NCBI RefSeq assembly: GCF_015550425.1
Contig: NZ_JADNAT010000031.1
Location: 1-33,350, forward strand
Reading direction: 5' to 3'
Source: Clostridium sp. 1001275B_160808_H3
GTDB lineage: Bacteria; Bacillota; Clostridia; Clostridiales; Clostridiaceae
DNA length: 33,350 bases
The notes under the pieces were generated by a model. The model had not been told where the DNA came from and ran no database searches. It was given only the letters and a program-made list of their open reading frames with translations. Shown here piece by piece: positions 1-8,087 of the stretch; within the stretch, counting starts at the first letter, position 1; every line of letters starts with the position of its first letter. The translations under genes and the position numbers were made by a program.

Positions 1-78
1 CAACATAAATCAATTTATTCAAATAATTACCTTTATGTTGATTTATCTATTTTTTTCATACGAAACTTTACACTATCT

Positions 79-1818
79 CTATCCTATCATTTGGAAGAAT
101 TCAGCTATTGGTCCTAATGCAAGAGCTGGGAAAAAGCTTAATGCCCCAACTAAAAGTACTACAAACACTAAAAGACCTACAAATAATGCATCATGTGTTG
201 GTAATGTTCCTGCACTTACTGCTACCTTCTTCTTTTGAACCAATGAACCCGCAATAGCAAGTGTTGCTATCATTGGAACAAACCTTACAAATAACATAAT
301 CAATCCTAAACTAACATTTATAAATGGTTTATTTGCTGCAAATCCTGCAAAAGCTGACCCATTATTTCCAGCTGCTGATGAATATGCATAAAGCATTTCT
401 GAAAAACCATGTGCACCTGAGTTACTAAGACTATCTAATACACTTGGAACTAATGCTGCAATTCCACTTCCTACTAATGCTGCAATTGGTGTTGCAAGAC
501 AAACTAGCATTGCCATCTTCATTTCAAATGGTTCTATTTTCTTTCCTAAATATTCAGGAGTTCTTCCAACCATTAAACCTGCCATGAATACTGCTATTAT
601 CGCAAAGGCTAACATTCCATATAATCCACATCCAGCTCCACCAAATATTACTTCCCCTAGCTGCATAAGTAGCATAGGCACCATTCCCCCTATAGGAGTA
701 TAGCTATCATGCATTGAGTTTACTGATCCATTAGCTACTGCTGTTGTAAATGCTGTCCATGTTGCTGATGAAGCTATACCAAATCTGGTTTCTTTACCTT
801 CCATATTTCCACCAGCTTGATTAATTGTAGATATATCTACTAATCCATTTTGTGCTAATTGAGGTGTTGCATTAGCTTCGTTTACTGCTATTACTCCAAG
901 AGCAATAACTAGCATTAAAAACATTGCAATAAATATTGCTCTACCTTGTCTTTTATCCTTAATATTTCTCCCAAATGTAAAGCATAAAGCTGCTGGAATT
1001 ATTAGTATTGATAACATTTCTACTGCATTTGAAAAAGGTGTAGGATTTTCTAGCGGATGAGCTGAGTTAACTCCAAAGAATCCACCACCATTAGTTCCTA
1101 ATTGCTTAATTGCAATTTGGCTTGCTGCTGGTCCTTGAGGGACAACTTGTTTTGTTATAACTGTTCCATCTTCAAGAGTTATAGGTTGTAATAATTCAAC
1201 TTCTTGATATGATGAAAAATTTTGCACAACTCCTTGAGATGCTATTAATAATGAAACAACTATTGATAATGGCATTAAAATATGAATTGTACTTCTTGTA
1301 GCATCTACCCAGAAGTTTCCTATAGTCTTTTCTTTTACTCTAGTGAAGCCTCTTATAAGTGCAAATAAAACTGCTATACCAGCGGCTGCTGATACAAAGT
1401 TTTGAACTGTTAATCCTATCATCTGAGTTAAATAAGTTGCCTGACTTTCACCTGAATACGATTGCCAGTTTGTATTAGTTACAAAACTTGATGCTGTATT
1501 AAAACTTAAATGCCAACTCATTCCATTAATTCCTTCAGGATTTAAAGGCAATATACCTTGTACCATTTGTAACAAAAATAAAATTACAAATCCTATAACA
1601 CTAAAAGCAATTACTGAAATTGAATACTTCTTCCAATCCATTTCCTCATCTTTATCTATTCTTAATATCTTGTATATAAAGTTTTCTATTGGATTTAATA
1701 CCTTACTTAAGAAAACATTTTCTCCATTCATTACCTTCCCAATATATTTTCCTAACGGAATAGCTAGTACAACTAAAATTATCAAATATAATGAGTACTG
1801 TATTATTGAGTTAATCAT
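79..1818 (-). CDS. kdpA: Potassium-transporting ATPase subunit A (KdpA)
   Basis: K+-translocating channel-like subunit of the KdpFABC high-affinity potassium pump, an integral membrane protein. The 579 residues match the usual KdpA length. All four selectivity-filter regions can be recognised: VTNTNWQSYSGE in the first repeat, TNGGGFFGVNSAHPLENPTP in the second, SSATWTAFTTAVANGSVNSM in the third and SAAGNNGSAFAGF in the fourth. About ten hydrophobic segments run through the protein. The start overlaps the kdpF stop by 3 bases inside ATGA, which implies translational coupling. The next gene should be kdpB, but no convincing kdpB start is seen in the 78 bases left before the window edge. Confidence 0.97.
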   Translation of the reverse strand: MINSIIQYSLYLIILVVLAIPLGKYIGKVMNGENVFLSKVLNPIENFIYKILRIDKDEEMDWKKYSISVIAFSVIGFVILFLLQMVQGILPLNPEGINGMSWHLSFNTASSFVTNTNWQSYSGESQATYLTQMIGLTVQNFVSAAAGIAVLFALIRGFTRVKEKTIGNFWVDATRSTIHILMPLSIVVSLLIASQGVVQNFSSYQEVELLQPITLEDGTVITKQVVPQGPAASQIAIKQLGTNGGGFFGVNSAHPLENPTPFSNAVEMLSILIIPAALCFTFGRNIKDKRQGRAIFIAMFLMLVIALGVIAVNEANATPQLAQNGLVDISTINQAGGNMEGKETRFGIASSATWTAFTTAVANGSVNSMHDSYTPIGGMVPMLLMQLGEVIFGGAGCGLYGMLAFAIIAVFMAGLMVGRTPEYLGKKIEPFEMKMAMLVCLATPIAALVGSGIAALVPSVLDSLSNSGAHGFSEMLYAYSSAAGNNGSAFAGFAANKPFINVSLGLIMLFVRFVPMIATLAIAGSLVQKKKVAVSAGTLPTHDALFVGLLVFVVLLVGALSFFPALALGPIAEFFQMIG

Positions 1819-1904
1819 TCATTATCACCCCTTAGTAAAATATAAGTTAAATAAACAAATAGCGCTAAGGCTACTAAACCAATTAAAATAGTAACTACTG
1901 TCAT
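1815..1904 (-). CDS. kdpF: KdpF, small stabilising subunit of the Kdp pump
   Basis: A 29-residue hydrophobic peptide beginning MTVVTILIGLVALALFVYL and ending LLRGDNE. Size, a single membrane helix and a position directly before kdpA are those of KdpF, the accessory subunit that stabilises the KdpABC complex. The ATG is preceded by AAGGGGGAAG at a normal distance, and the stop codon overlaps the kdpA start (ATGA). Sequence conservation in this family is weak, so the call rests mainly on position, length and hydrophobicity. Confidence 0.88.
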   Translation of the reverse strand: MTVVTILIGLVALALFVYLTYILLRGDNE

Positions 1905-2053
1905 TATTTTCTTCCCCCTTTCATCTAAAATTATATAAAAATCCATATAAAGATAGTGTTAGGATTAATAAGTATGACATTAAGATTGTATAAAGATTAT
2001 TTTGTTTATAAAAAAAGGAGGTCGCGTTTCGCGACCTCCTTAAAAAGTACTTA
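1905..2053 (-). promoter_or_regulatory. Probable kdp promoter/leader region (poorly resolved)
   Basis: The ~100 bases upstream of kdpF on the minus strand are AT-rich. They hold a TATAAT-like -10 about 25-30 bases before the kdpF ATG, with no good -35, as expected for an activator-dependent promoter. Two CTTTATA half-sites lie further upstream and could be response-regulator contacts, since Kdp operons are usually controlled by KdpDE. I could not recognise a c-di-AMP riboswitch fold here. The assignment is inferential. Confidence 0.3.
2015..2041. repeat. GC-rich palindrome, copy 1 (12-bp perfect stem)
   Basis: AAGGAGGTCGCG, loop TTT, then CGCGACCTCCTT: a perfect 12-bp inverted repeat that stands out in AT-rich surroundings. 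Read on the minus strand it is followed by seven T's, so it could act as a Rho-independent terminator for transcription arriving from the right. Related copies lie at 2432-2458 and 28099-28127. Confidence 0.85.
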
Positions 2054-2239
2054 TTATTTTTGGTATATTACTTTTCCAATTTTCCTTGCTCTACTCACAA
2101 AGATAATTGCCTTCTCTATTTCTTGGAATCTTATTAGTGTATTAATAATATAATTTATATCTTTATCTAATAATCCATACATTTCCTATAATTCCTTCTC
2201 TAATTTATCATGCATTCTTTTCAGTTCTTTGCTTCCATC
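2054..2239 (-). pseudogene. Decayed HEPN-MNT (HI0074/HI0073-type) toxin-antitoxin remnant
   Basis: On the minus strand one frame reads ...DGSKELKRMHDKLEKEL, stop, then (E)MYGLLDKDINYIINTL...EIEKAIIFVSRARKIGK... before stopping at 2054. The second part (a possible 42-residue ORF, 2182 down to 2054) resembles the N-terminus of minimal nucleotidyltransferases, whose hallmark is EKAIIFGSRA-G-Y-GSD-D. Here the motif Gly is Val and the GSDxD part is lost. The first part, ending just before that start, resembles the C-terminal tail of the HEPN partner that normally precedes the MNT gene with a short overlap or gap. Both halves are truncated, so no function is expected. The family identification is from memory of the motif. 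Confidence 0.5.
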
Positions 2240-2283
2240 TTATATTTTTAATTTCACCCTTGGTTAAATACTCCAATATAACT

Positions 2284-2370
2284 AAAATAAATTATCATTA
2301 AGCATATATATTATCATATCCTATAAAATTCTTAGTTAAAACTAAGATAATATAAGTGATAATTTATTTT
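2284..2370. repeat. AT-rich nested inverted repeat
   Basis: Outer arms AAAATAAATTATCA (2284-2297) and TGATAATTTATTTT (2357-2370) are perfect 14-bp complements. Inside them ATATTATC pairs with GATAATAT, and at the centre CTTAGTT/AACTAAG forms a further 7-bp stem (2331-2346). The whole 87-base segment could fold into one long bulged hairpin. No ORF is associated. It may be a degenerate mobile palindrome. Confidence 0.6.
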
Positions 2371-2431
2371 AAATTCAAGGATATAACGAAACGTGAGACC
2401 CTTAAAATATTATTTATTTTATATTAAGTAT

Positions 2432-2458
2432 AAGGGGGGCGCGCAACGCGACCACCTT
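2432..2458. repeat. GC-rich palindrome, copy 2 (imperfect)
   Basis: AAGGGGGGCGCG, loop CAA, CGCGACCACCTT: the same 12+3+12 architecture as the copy at 2015-2041, with two unpaired positions in the stem. It sits 27 bases downstream of the stop codon of the VWA gene (minus strand). It could serve as the 3' end of the pilus operon transcript, although no good U-tract follows on the minus strand. Confidence 0.7.
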
Positions 2459-2484
2459 AAAAATGTATGTTCTTTTGTGTATTT

Positions 2485-5364
2485 TTAAAATAAATCAGGC
2501 AAGCTCGGACTTTTATCAGATGCCTGTGGAGTTATTATATTAACACTCTTTGATAAATTACTAAACTTAATTTCATTTGTTAGTGATTGTGACATTGAAA
2601 GCTCATCTTTAACCCTGGCTTGATATATAACTAATATATCCGATTCTGATGTCTGGTTGCTTTCTTTAATATTATTAATAGATATCTTAAAATTATTATC
2701 TCCCTGATTCTCTATAGCTCTATTTCCATTTGTTATCTCTGTTAATATGCTATTGCCTGATGAATCTTTTAAATTTTTATATATCTTAATATCATTTGTA
2801 CTTACAGTATTAAATTTATTATCTATATTTAAGGCAAAATCAACGCTGTTTCCGCTTAATGTAAACTTAGAACCAAAGGTTACTGTTGAGTCTTGAGCTA
2901 TTTCGAAGCTTGTACCGTCATTATTTTCTTGGATACTTACTTCCTTGACCATAATTTCGTTATATAGCTTGTCTATAATTCCGTTGTATAAACCATGAGT
3001 AACATTTTTTATCTGCTGTGTAACAATTACTATCGGAGTTTCAACTAAAGAATATTTATCTTCATCTTTTATAAGTTTTTTATAAATTAATTTATTTTGA
3101 CTACCAAATTTTAAACTTCCAACCTTTCCACTCTTAGGCCTTATGATAACTTTAACATTGGTTTTATCAGCCTTATAAATATTTTCAGTTTTAGAATATT
3201 TATATATTATTTCAGGTACTTTTATACTGGCCATATTATTATCTAATACTTCGCCCCCAGTAACTAAATCAAAATTTTCTCCTAGATCAATCTGTAATTT
3301 TGGAGTAAACTTATAATCATTATAGCTCGAATTTGAAGCTATTCGATCAGCCACCTTTGCCAAGATATTATTCTGTAGCTTATTTTGATCCTTGGAATAA
3401 AAATAATTTTCTGATAAGCCTCCAAGCAGTTTATGGAAATCCTTTAAATCATTTTTATTGTTCCCATTGTTTAAATTTTCAATTTCTACAGTTATTATAT
3501 TATATCCCCTTGATTTCAAAGCACCATAATCTTTTTCCACTCCATATTTTATATTACTAGTTTCTGAGATGAAAACTACATTCTTTCTTACCCCAGCTCT
3601 TCCATTATCTAATAATTTTATTATATCATTATAGGTATTGGTTATATTTTTAGAATTAGAGTTATCAGGCTTTAACTTATTTTTTATATAATTATCATTA
3701 AGATCTGTAATATATTGACTATAATTCGAATAACTACTTGAACTTAAATCAATAATTTCTACTTTATTAGAAAAAGTTATTATATCATATTCTGTTTTAG
3801 CAACCTTTAGCCTATCATTATTTAAAATATCATTCCAAAGATCGTTTATTAGAGGATCCATATAACTCCCCATGTCTTTAGACACATCTATAACAAAAAC
3901 TACATCACTCTTATTAGAATTAGTTTCATCATTAAAAGAAAAATCTTTCGGCTCTATATTATAACTTACCGTAAAATCTTGATTTTCATTTATATTGATA
4001 GTTTTATTCCCTATAAGACTAGCCTGAATTATAGGTAATTCATTTGATTCTACCGTAACATTAGCTATTGTATTTGTATTTATAGATTTTAATCTATCAT
4101 TCCACTTATAGTTAATCTCCATCTTTTTATAAATAGGTTGATTTTCAACTTCTTTGTTTCCCTTTACCTTAAAACTAAAATTAAATGGGTCCGCTTCATA
4201 TCTAACCCTACTACCATTTTCAGATTTCTTCTTATAAATAACATTTCCTATATTTACAGTATTTCCACCTATATTTAATGAGAAGCTATCATTAAAATCT
4301 ATATTTAAAGCTACATTATTAATAGGATAACTATCTATAATTTTATCAGCTATTTGTTGAAAAACTCCATCTATAGCTCCTTCACTAGTCTCATAAAAAC
4401 CATTTTCCTTATTTATTATAGTTCCATCATTAACCTTATTATCTTTAATATTAGCTCCAATCATTGAAGCATGTATTAATTTAATTTTATCAAGTCCACT
4501 TAATTTTTCCCCGGAATCAATTGTATTACTTAATCCATATCCAACAGAAAAAACATTATAACCTTTTTCATTTATTATCTTACCAACATCTATAGCATAG
4601 TTTGTATTTTTAAGATCCTTATCACTATTACCAGTTCCAAAAACCTCTGCAGCTTCATACCCCTCTATTGTTATGTTTGTATAATAATTAAGCTCATTTT
4701 TATAATACCTATTTCCTTTCCATTCATAATTCGAAACTCTATATGTTGGCATTCCATCGGACATAAGGACAATTGTTTTATTTGCATTTTTATTCGCTTC
4801 AGTAGAGTGACTTAGCAAATATGAAGCTTTTCTTAAACCATCTCCAGTATTTGTACCTCCATCTTGTCCTCCTGATATATCTATATTATTAATTATCCCT
4901 TTCAACTTATCCGAATTACTTGCATTAATTAAAACATTATTAACACCATTAATCTTTGATTTTTTTATTTCAGCATTAGTTCCATATGTTACTATGCCAA
5001 TTTTAAGGTTGGGTACAGTCTTCATCTTATCCATAAAATTTTTAGCTGCTTCCTTTAATGCATCTATTCTTCTAACCCCTGTTCTTCCTTTTATATGCTC
5101 ATTCATACTATTTGAGACATCCAGTACTAATACTATTTCCTTAGCTGGTACAGTTGTTTCAAATGGTTGTGGTGTGATTGTTCCATTAACTGTTATATCC
5201 TCTCCTACTAGCGCTGGATTAGGATCTACAGAATCAATTTTAACATCAAATATTGGCATATCCGAAACATCAGCATTAACTCTTATATTTTTAAAAGTAA
5301 TAAGTGATACTATAATAGTAAAACTTACCAATGAGCTTATAATCTTTATATTTTTCTTACTCAT
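2485..5364 (-). CDS. Secreted protein with two von Willebrand A domains, likely T4P-tip adhesin
   Basis: 959 residues from the chosen ATG. An in-frame ATG 18 bases upstream overlaps the ribosome binding site GGGGAGGAGGGGG, so it is unlikely to be used. The N-terminus is a Sec signal peptide (KK, hydrophobic core, cleavage probably after VNA near residue 32). The first VWA domain (about 75-345) has an intact metal site: DVSNS at 82-86, a Thr in GGTNTGDGL, and LMSDGMPT. The second (about 487-650) has DVSKD instead of DxSxS and ISET instead of the SDG loop, so metal binding is doubtful. The remainder looks beta-rich. There is no LPXTG sorting motif or C-terminal anchor. As the last gene of the T4P locus, 19 bases after a minor pilin, it may be a tip adhesin. 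This role is inferred from context and from VWA-bearing tip proteins of other pili. Confidence 0.85.
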   Translation of the reverse strand: MSKKNIKIISSLVSFTIIVSLITFKNIRVNADVSDMPIFDVKIDSVDPNPALVGEDITVNGTITPQPFETTVPAKEIVLVLDVSNSMNEHIKGRTGVRRIDALKEAAKNFMDKMKTVPNLKIGIVTYGTNAEIKKSKINGVNNVLINASNSDKLKGIINNIDISGGQDGGTNTGDGLRKASYLLSHSTEANKNANKTIVLMSDGMPTYRVSNYEWKGNRYYKNELNYYTNITIEGYEAAEVFGTGNSDKDLKNTNYAIDVGKIINEKGYNVFSVGYGLSNTIDSGEKLSGLDKIKLIHASMIGANIKDNKVNDGTIINKENGFYETSEGAIDGVFQQIADKIIDSYPINNVALNIDFNDSFSLNIGGNTVNIGNVIYKKKSENGSRVRYEADPFNFSFKVKGNKEVENQPIYKKMEINYKWNDRLKSINTNTIANVTVESNELPIIQASLIGNKTININENQDFTVSYNIEPKDFSFNDETNSNKSDVVFVIDVSKDMGSYMDPLINDLWNDILNNDRLKVAKTEYDIITFSNKVEIIDLSSSSYSNYSQYITDLNDNYIKNKLKPDNSNSKNITNTYNDIIKLLDNGRAGVRKNVVFISETSNIKYGVEKDYGALKSRGYNIITVEIENLNNGNNKNDLKDFHKLLGGLSENYFYSKDQNKLQNNILAKVADRIASNSSYNDYKFTPKLQIDLGENFDLVTGGEVLDNNMASIKVPEIIYKYSKTENIYKADKTNVKVIIRPKSGKVGSLKFGSQNKLIYKKLIKDEDKYSLVETPIVIVTQQIKNVTHGLYNGIIDKLYNEIMVKEVSIQENNDGTSFEIAQDSTVTFGSKFTLSGNSVDFALNIDNKFNTVSTNDIKIYKNLKDSSGNSILTEITNGNRAIENQGDNNFKISINNIKESNQTSESDILVIYQARVKDELSMSQSLTNEIKFSNLSKSVNIITPQASDKSPSLPDLF

Positions 5365-5383
5365 ATTCCCCCTCCTCCCCATA

Positions 5384-5980
5384 TTATTTATTTCTAAACT
5401 TAACTATGACACTTAATGGTATAGTCACATCTGAGTATCCTTTTTTCTTATTTAAAACTAGCGAAATTTCCAAGCCTGTAGTTTCTTTAAAATTCCCTTT
5501 TGAATTCATTCTATAATCTAAAGGCCTAACTTTAAATTCTGTAACATTAGATGATAATATTTTAGGAAGATTTAATTTAGAGTCTGTAACTTCATCCCCA
5601 TCTTTATTAACTTTCTTTAAAGTTAATTTATTATTTCTCTTATCATATATAAATGTAAAATACTCTTCCCCAATTTTAAACCTTAATTCTTCTACTTCTA
5701 GCTTTCCATTATCATCTAGTGATCCTTCATAATTATATTTATTAGTATCTTTAATAGTAACATTATTTAGCTTACTTATTCCTTCTGCTTGTGTCCCATA
5801 TAGTAATAATTCCTTTTGAATCGCTTCTGATTCTAATTGCAAATCAGAATTGATTTCTGTTTTTGCTAATGTTTTGCTATTACTAAAGAAAAAGGTGTAA
5901 ACTACTCCAAGCACTACAACTGTTAGACTTAATGTAAGTATAAGTTCTAATACAGTAAACCCTTTTGCCTTTTTTCTCAT
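5384..5980 (-). CDS. Type IV pilus minor pilin, PilW/GspJ-like
   Basis: 198 residues from the ATG that follows AGAGGTGG. A longer frame would begin inside the preceding gene. The leader MRKKAKG is followed by FTVLELILTLSLTVVVLGVV, a canonical class III prepilin site with Gly-1, Phe+1 and Glu+5, then an N-terminal helix and a ~160-residue beta-rich head. The gene lies 13 bases after the GspK/PilX-like gene and 19 bases before the VWA gene. Size and order suggest the GspJ/PilW position of a minor-pilin tip complex. The exact subfamily is inferred. Confidence 0.85.
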   Translation of the reverse strand: MRKKAKGFTVLELILTLSLTVVVLGVVYTFFFSNSKTLAKTEINSDLQLESEAIQKELLLYGTQAEGISKLNNVTIKDTNKYNYEGSLDDNGKLEVEELRFKIGEEYFTFIYDKRNNKLTLKKVNKDGDEVTDSKLNLPKILSSNVTEFKVRPLDYRMNSKGNFKETTGLEISLVLNKKKGYSDVTIPLSVIVKFRNK

Positions 5981-5993
5981 AATTCCACCTCTT

Positions 5994-8066
5994 CTATTTA
6001 ACAATTCTCCATAATGATTTTGTAAGGAATTTATCAACACTATAAAGCTCTGAAGCTGAAGTAACTTTTACTTCTTCTCTATCACCTTGTGATTTTACAA
6101 ATATGTCTTTTAATAAATCATGATTTAAAGCTAAAATACTTCTTACAACTTGTGGATCATAAGTTATATTTTTTTCTCCTTCACCTTTTAAAATTATATT
6201 TCCTGTGGTAATTATATTTCCTGTAAAATTAAACTCACCTTCTATTGTTATATCTCCATTAGTTATTATTAACCCCTTATCTATAGTTTGTCCGTTATAT
6301 TTATTATCTTTTATTTCAATATTGCCATTTTGCTTACCTTTTAAAATTACTATACCTTCACTTGTATTAAAAGGTTTATTCTCAACACTTGAAATCTTAC
6401 TGAAATCAATTTGATTATCAACAGTTCTCTTAACTTCTTGTCCATCATACAGGTTTTCATATCCTGTAGCATCCCCCATAGCAAATACATTTCTTGCAAA
6501 TTCATTTCTTTTCTCATTTACTATACTTATATCACTATCACTTATATTAGATTTTTGAACGTTTCCTTTACTATCTTTAACACTTGCTCCAACAGATTTA
6601 ACTATTCCTTTAAGCTTAACACCACCATCATTAAAACTATAAGAATTATTTTTAGAATAATAATCTGAGAAATAATTTGCCTTCATAGCCGCATCAGATT
6701 GTCCATTTTTACTTTCTAATAGCTGTAACGGTGAATAATATTTTAAAGTAACATTTGTAGCTCCATTTAATAAATCCTCAACATCAGTATAAGCTAGATA
6801 ATTTCCCTTTACTGCTACTGATTCTCCTGTTTGATATTTATTTCCACTTTCATCTGTTGCATTTAAATAAGCAACTCCCATAATATAAGAATCCTTATTT
6901 ACTGTAATTGTAGAAGTTTTACTTATATCATTTACAATAATACTACTAGAATTTAAAGCTTTATCTGCTGTTGAAAAATCAACTACTTTCTTAACTGTTT
7001 TATCATTAATCCCATAAAAATTATTTTTTATTACTATATTGCTATTTGTAGCATTTAAAGCTAAATCATTATTTACAATAACATTATTTCCAAAGGTTAC
7101 ATTATTTGATTTTGAAACATTTGAATTTATAGACTTTCCTACATAAATATTTTTAGCAAATATATCTCCATTTACTGTGCTTTGTGCATTATTATTTAAA
7201 TGATAAGTATTTGCTGTGTATATATCTCCATTAATATTAAAGCTTGTATTATCTAGCTTTATTCCTCCTATATACTTTTCAAAAGTGTACTCTGGTTTTT
7301 CTCCTAAATTATTATTTCCCTTTATCCATATATCACCACTTATATTTACAACGCTTTTATTTACTAAGCTTTCAACATTCATATTTCCATCTGCTATTAT
7401 TGCTTTTCCATCAAAAACTGGATAAATATTTATTGAAGTTATTTCTGAATTGTATTCTGGAGCTACCACTTTAAAAGTAGTAGAAATTGTTTTTTTATTT
7501 TTTAATTCTCCTTCAGCATTTTCAAAGGTTGAATTAACTTTTATTGTAATACTGTCATCTTTCTTAAAATCGTAACCCTTCACTGGTATCTCTATTTTAA
7601 ATGTATCTTTTTTATTATCTACTGCAGACTCAAATTCTAAAGTTCCACTTTCTAGTATTGATTTTATATACTTCTTTTCAATTATTAAGTATTGTAAAAT
7701 ATCCAAATCTACTCCACTAAGTTTCTGTTTGTTTTTTTCAGTTAAAAATTCAAAAAAATACTTGCGGAAGATTTTGTCTAAGTTTTCCTTGGTTCTATCT
7801 TTCTCTTCTAACTTTGTAAATTCCTTTTTAACTTCTTTATCTGCATATTTTATGGCTTCTTGTGAGGTTTTTATTATTATATTTTCAACTACATCTAGAC
7901 CTGAATCTGCTTCATAAAGGTTTTGAATCTTTTTACTTTGATTTATTCTCATCTTATAATCATTTGCTGTAACTGCTAATATTGTTGTTCCTGTTGTAAA
8001 AATAATTGCCATTACTACAACTACTATTACAAAGGTAGATCCTTTTTTCTTTTTCCTAATCTTCAA
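5994..8066 (-). CDS. Large PilX/GspK-like pilus protein with beta-solenoid region
   Basis: 690 residues, starting at TTG (8066-8064) 8 bases after GGAGGTG; no ATG fits. Basic leader MKIRKKKKG, then STFVIVVVVMAIIFTTGTTI, a pilin-like helix lacking Glu+5 as in GspK and PilX proteins. The motif NLYEADSG near 49-56 is typical of the PilX N-terminal family. Residues ~220-350 and again ~600-640 carry repeated short strands of the type NISGDIWIKG, NINGDIYTAN and VNGDIFAKN, suggesting a bactofilin-like beta-solenoid. At 690 residues it is far longer than usual minor pilins. By analogy with GspK, which caps the pseudopilus tip, it probably sits at the pilus tip with its two neighbouring minor pilins and the VWA protein (inference). 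Confidence 0.8.
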   Translation of the reverse strand: MKIRKKKKGSTFVIVVVVMAIIFTTGTTILAVTANDYKMRINQSKKIQNLYEADSGLDVVENIIIKTSQEAIKYADKEVKKEFTKLEEKDRTKENLDKIFRKYFFEFLTEKNKQKLSGVDLDILQYLIIEKKYIKSILESGTLEFESAVDNKKDTFKIEIPVKGYDFKKDDSITIKVNSTFENAEGELKNKKTISTTFKVVAPEYNSEITSINIYPVFDGKAIIADGNMNVESLVNKSVVNISGDIWIKGNNNLGEKPEYTFEKYIGGIKLDNTSFNINGDIYTANTYHLNNNAQSTVNGDIFAKNIYVGKSINSNVSKSNNVTFGNNVIVNNDLALNATNSNIVIKNNFYGINDKTVKKVVDFSTADKALNSSSIIVNDISKTSTITVNKDSYIMGVAYLNATDESGNKYQTGESVAVKGNYLAYTDVEDLLNGATNVTLKYYSPLQLLESKNGQSDAAMKANYFSDYYSKNNSYSFNDGGVKLKGIVKSVGASVKDSKGNVQKSNISDSDISIVNEKRNEFARNVFAMGDATGYENLYDGQEVKRTVDNQIDFSKISSVENKPFNTSEGIVILKGKQNGNIEIKDNKYNGQTIDKGLIITNGDITIEGEFNFTGNIITTGNIILKGEGEKNITYDPQVVRSILALNHDLLKDIFVKSQGDREEVKVTSASELYSVDKFLTKSLWRIVK

Positions 8067-8087
8067 CTATAATTCACCTCCATAAAC

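Noticed and set aside
1956..2153. 65-codon plus-strand frame in the kdpF-VWA gap
   Set aside because: It runs through the GC-rich palindrome and antisense to the MNT-like remnant, with no ribosome binding site.
4994..5416. 140-codon plus-strand frame opposite the VWA gene start
   Set aside because: It is antisense, and its hydrophobic content mirrors the signal peptide and VWA codons; no initiation signals.
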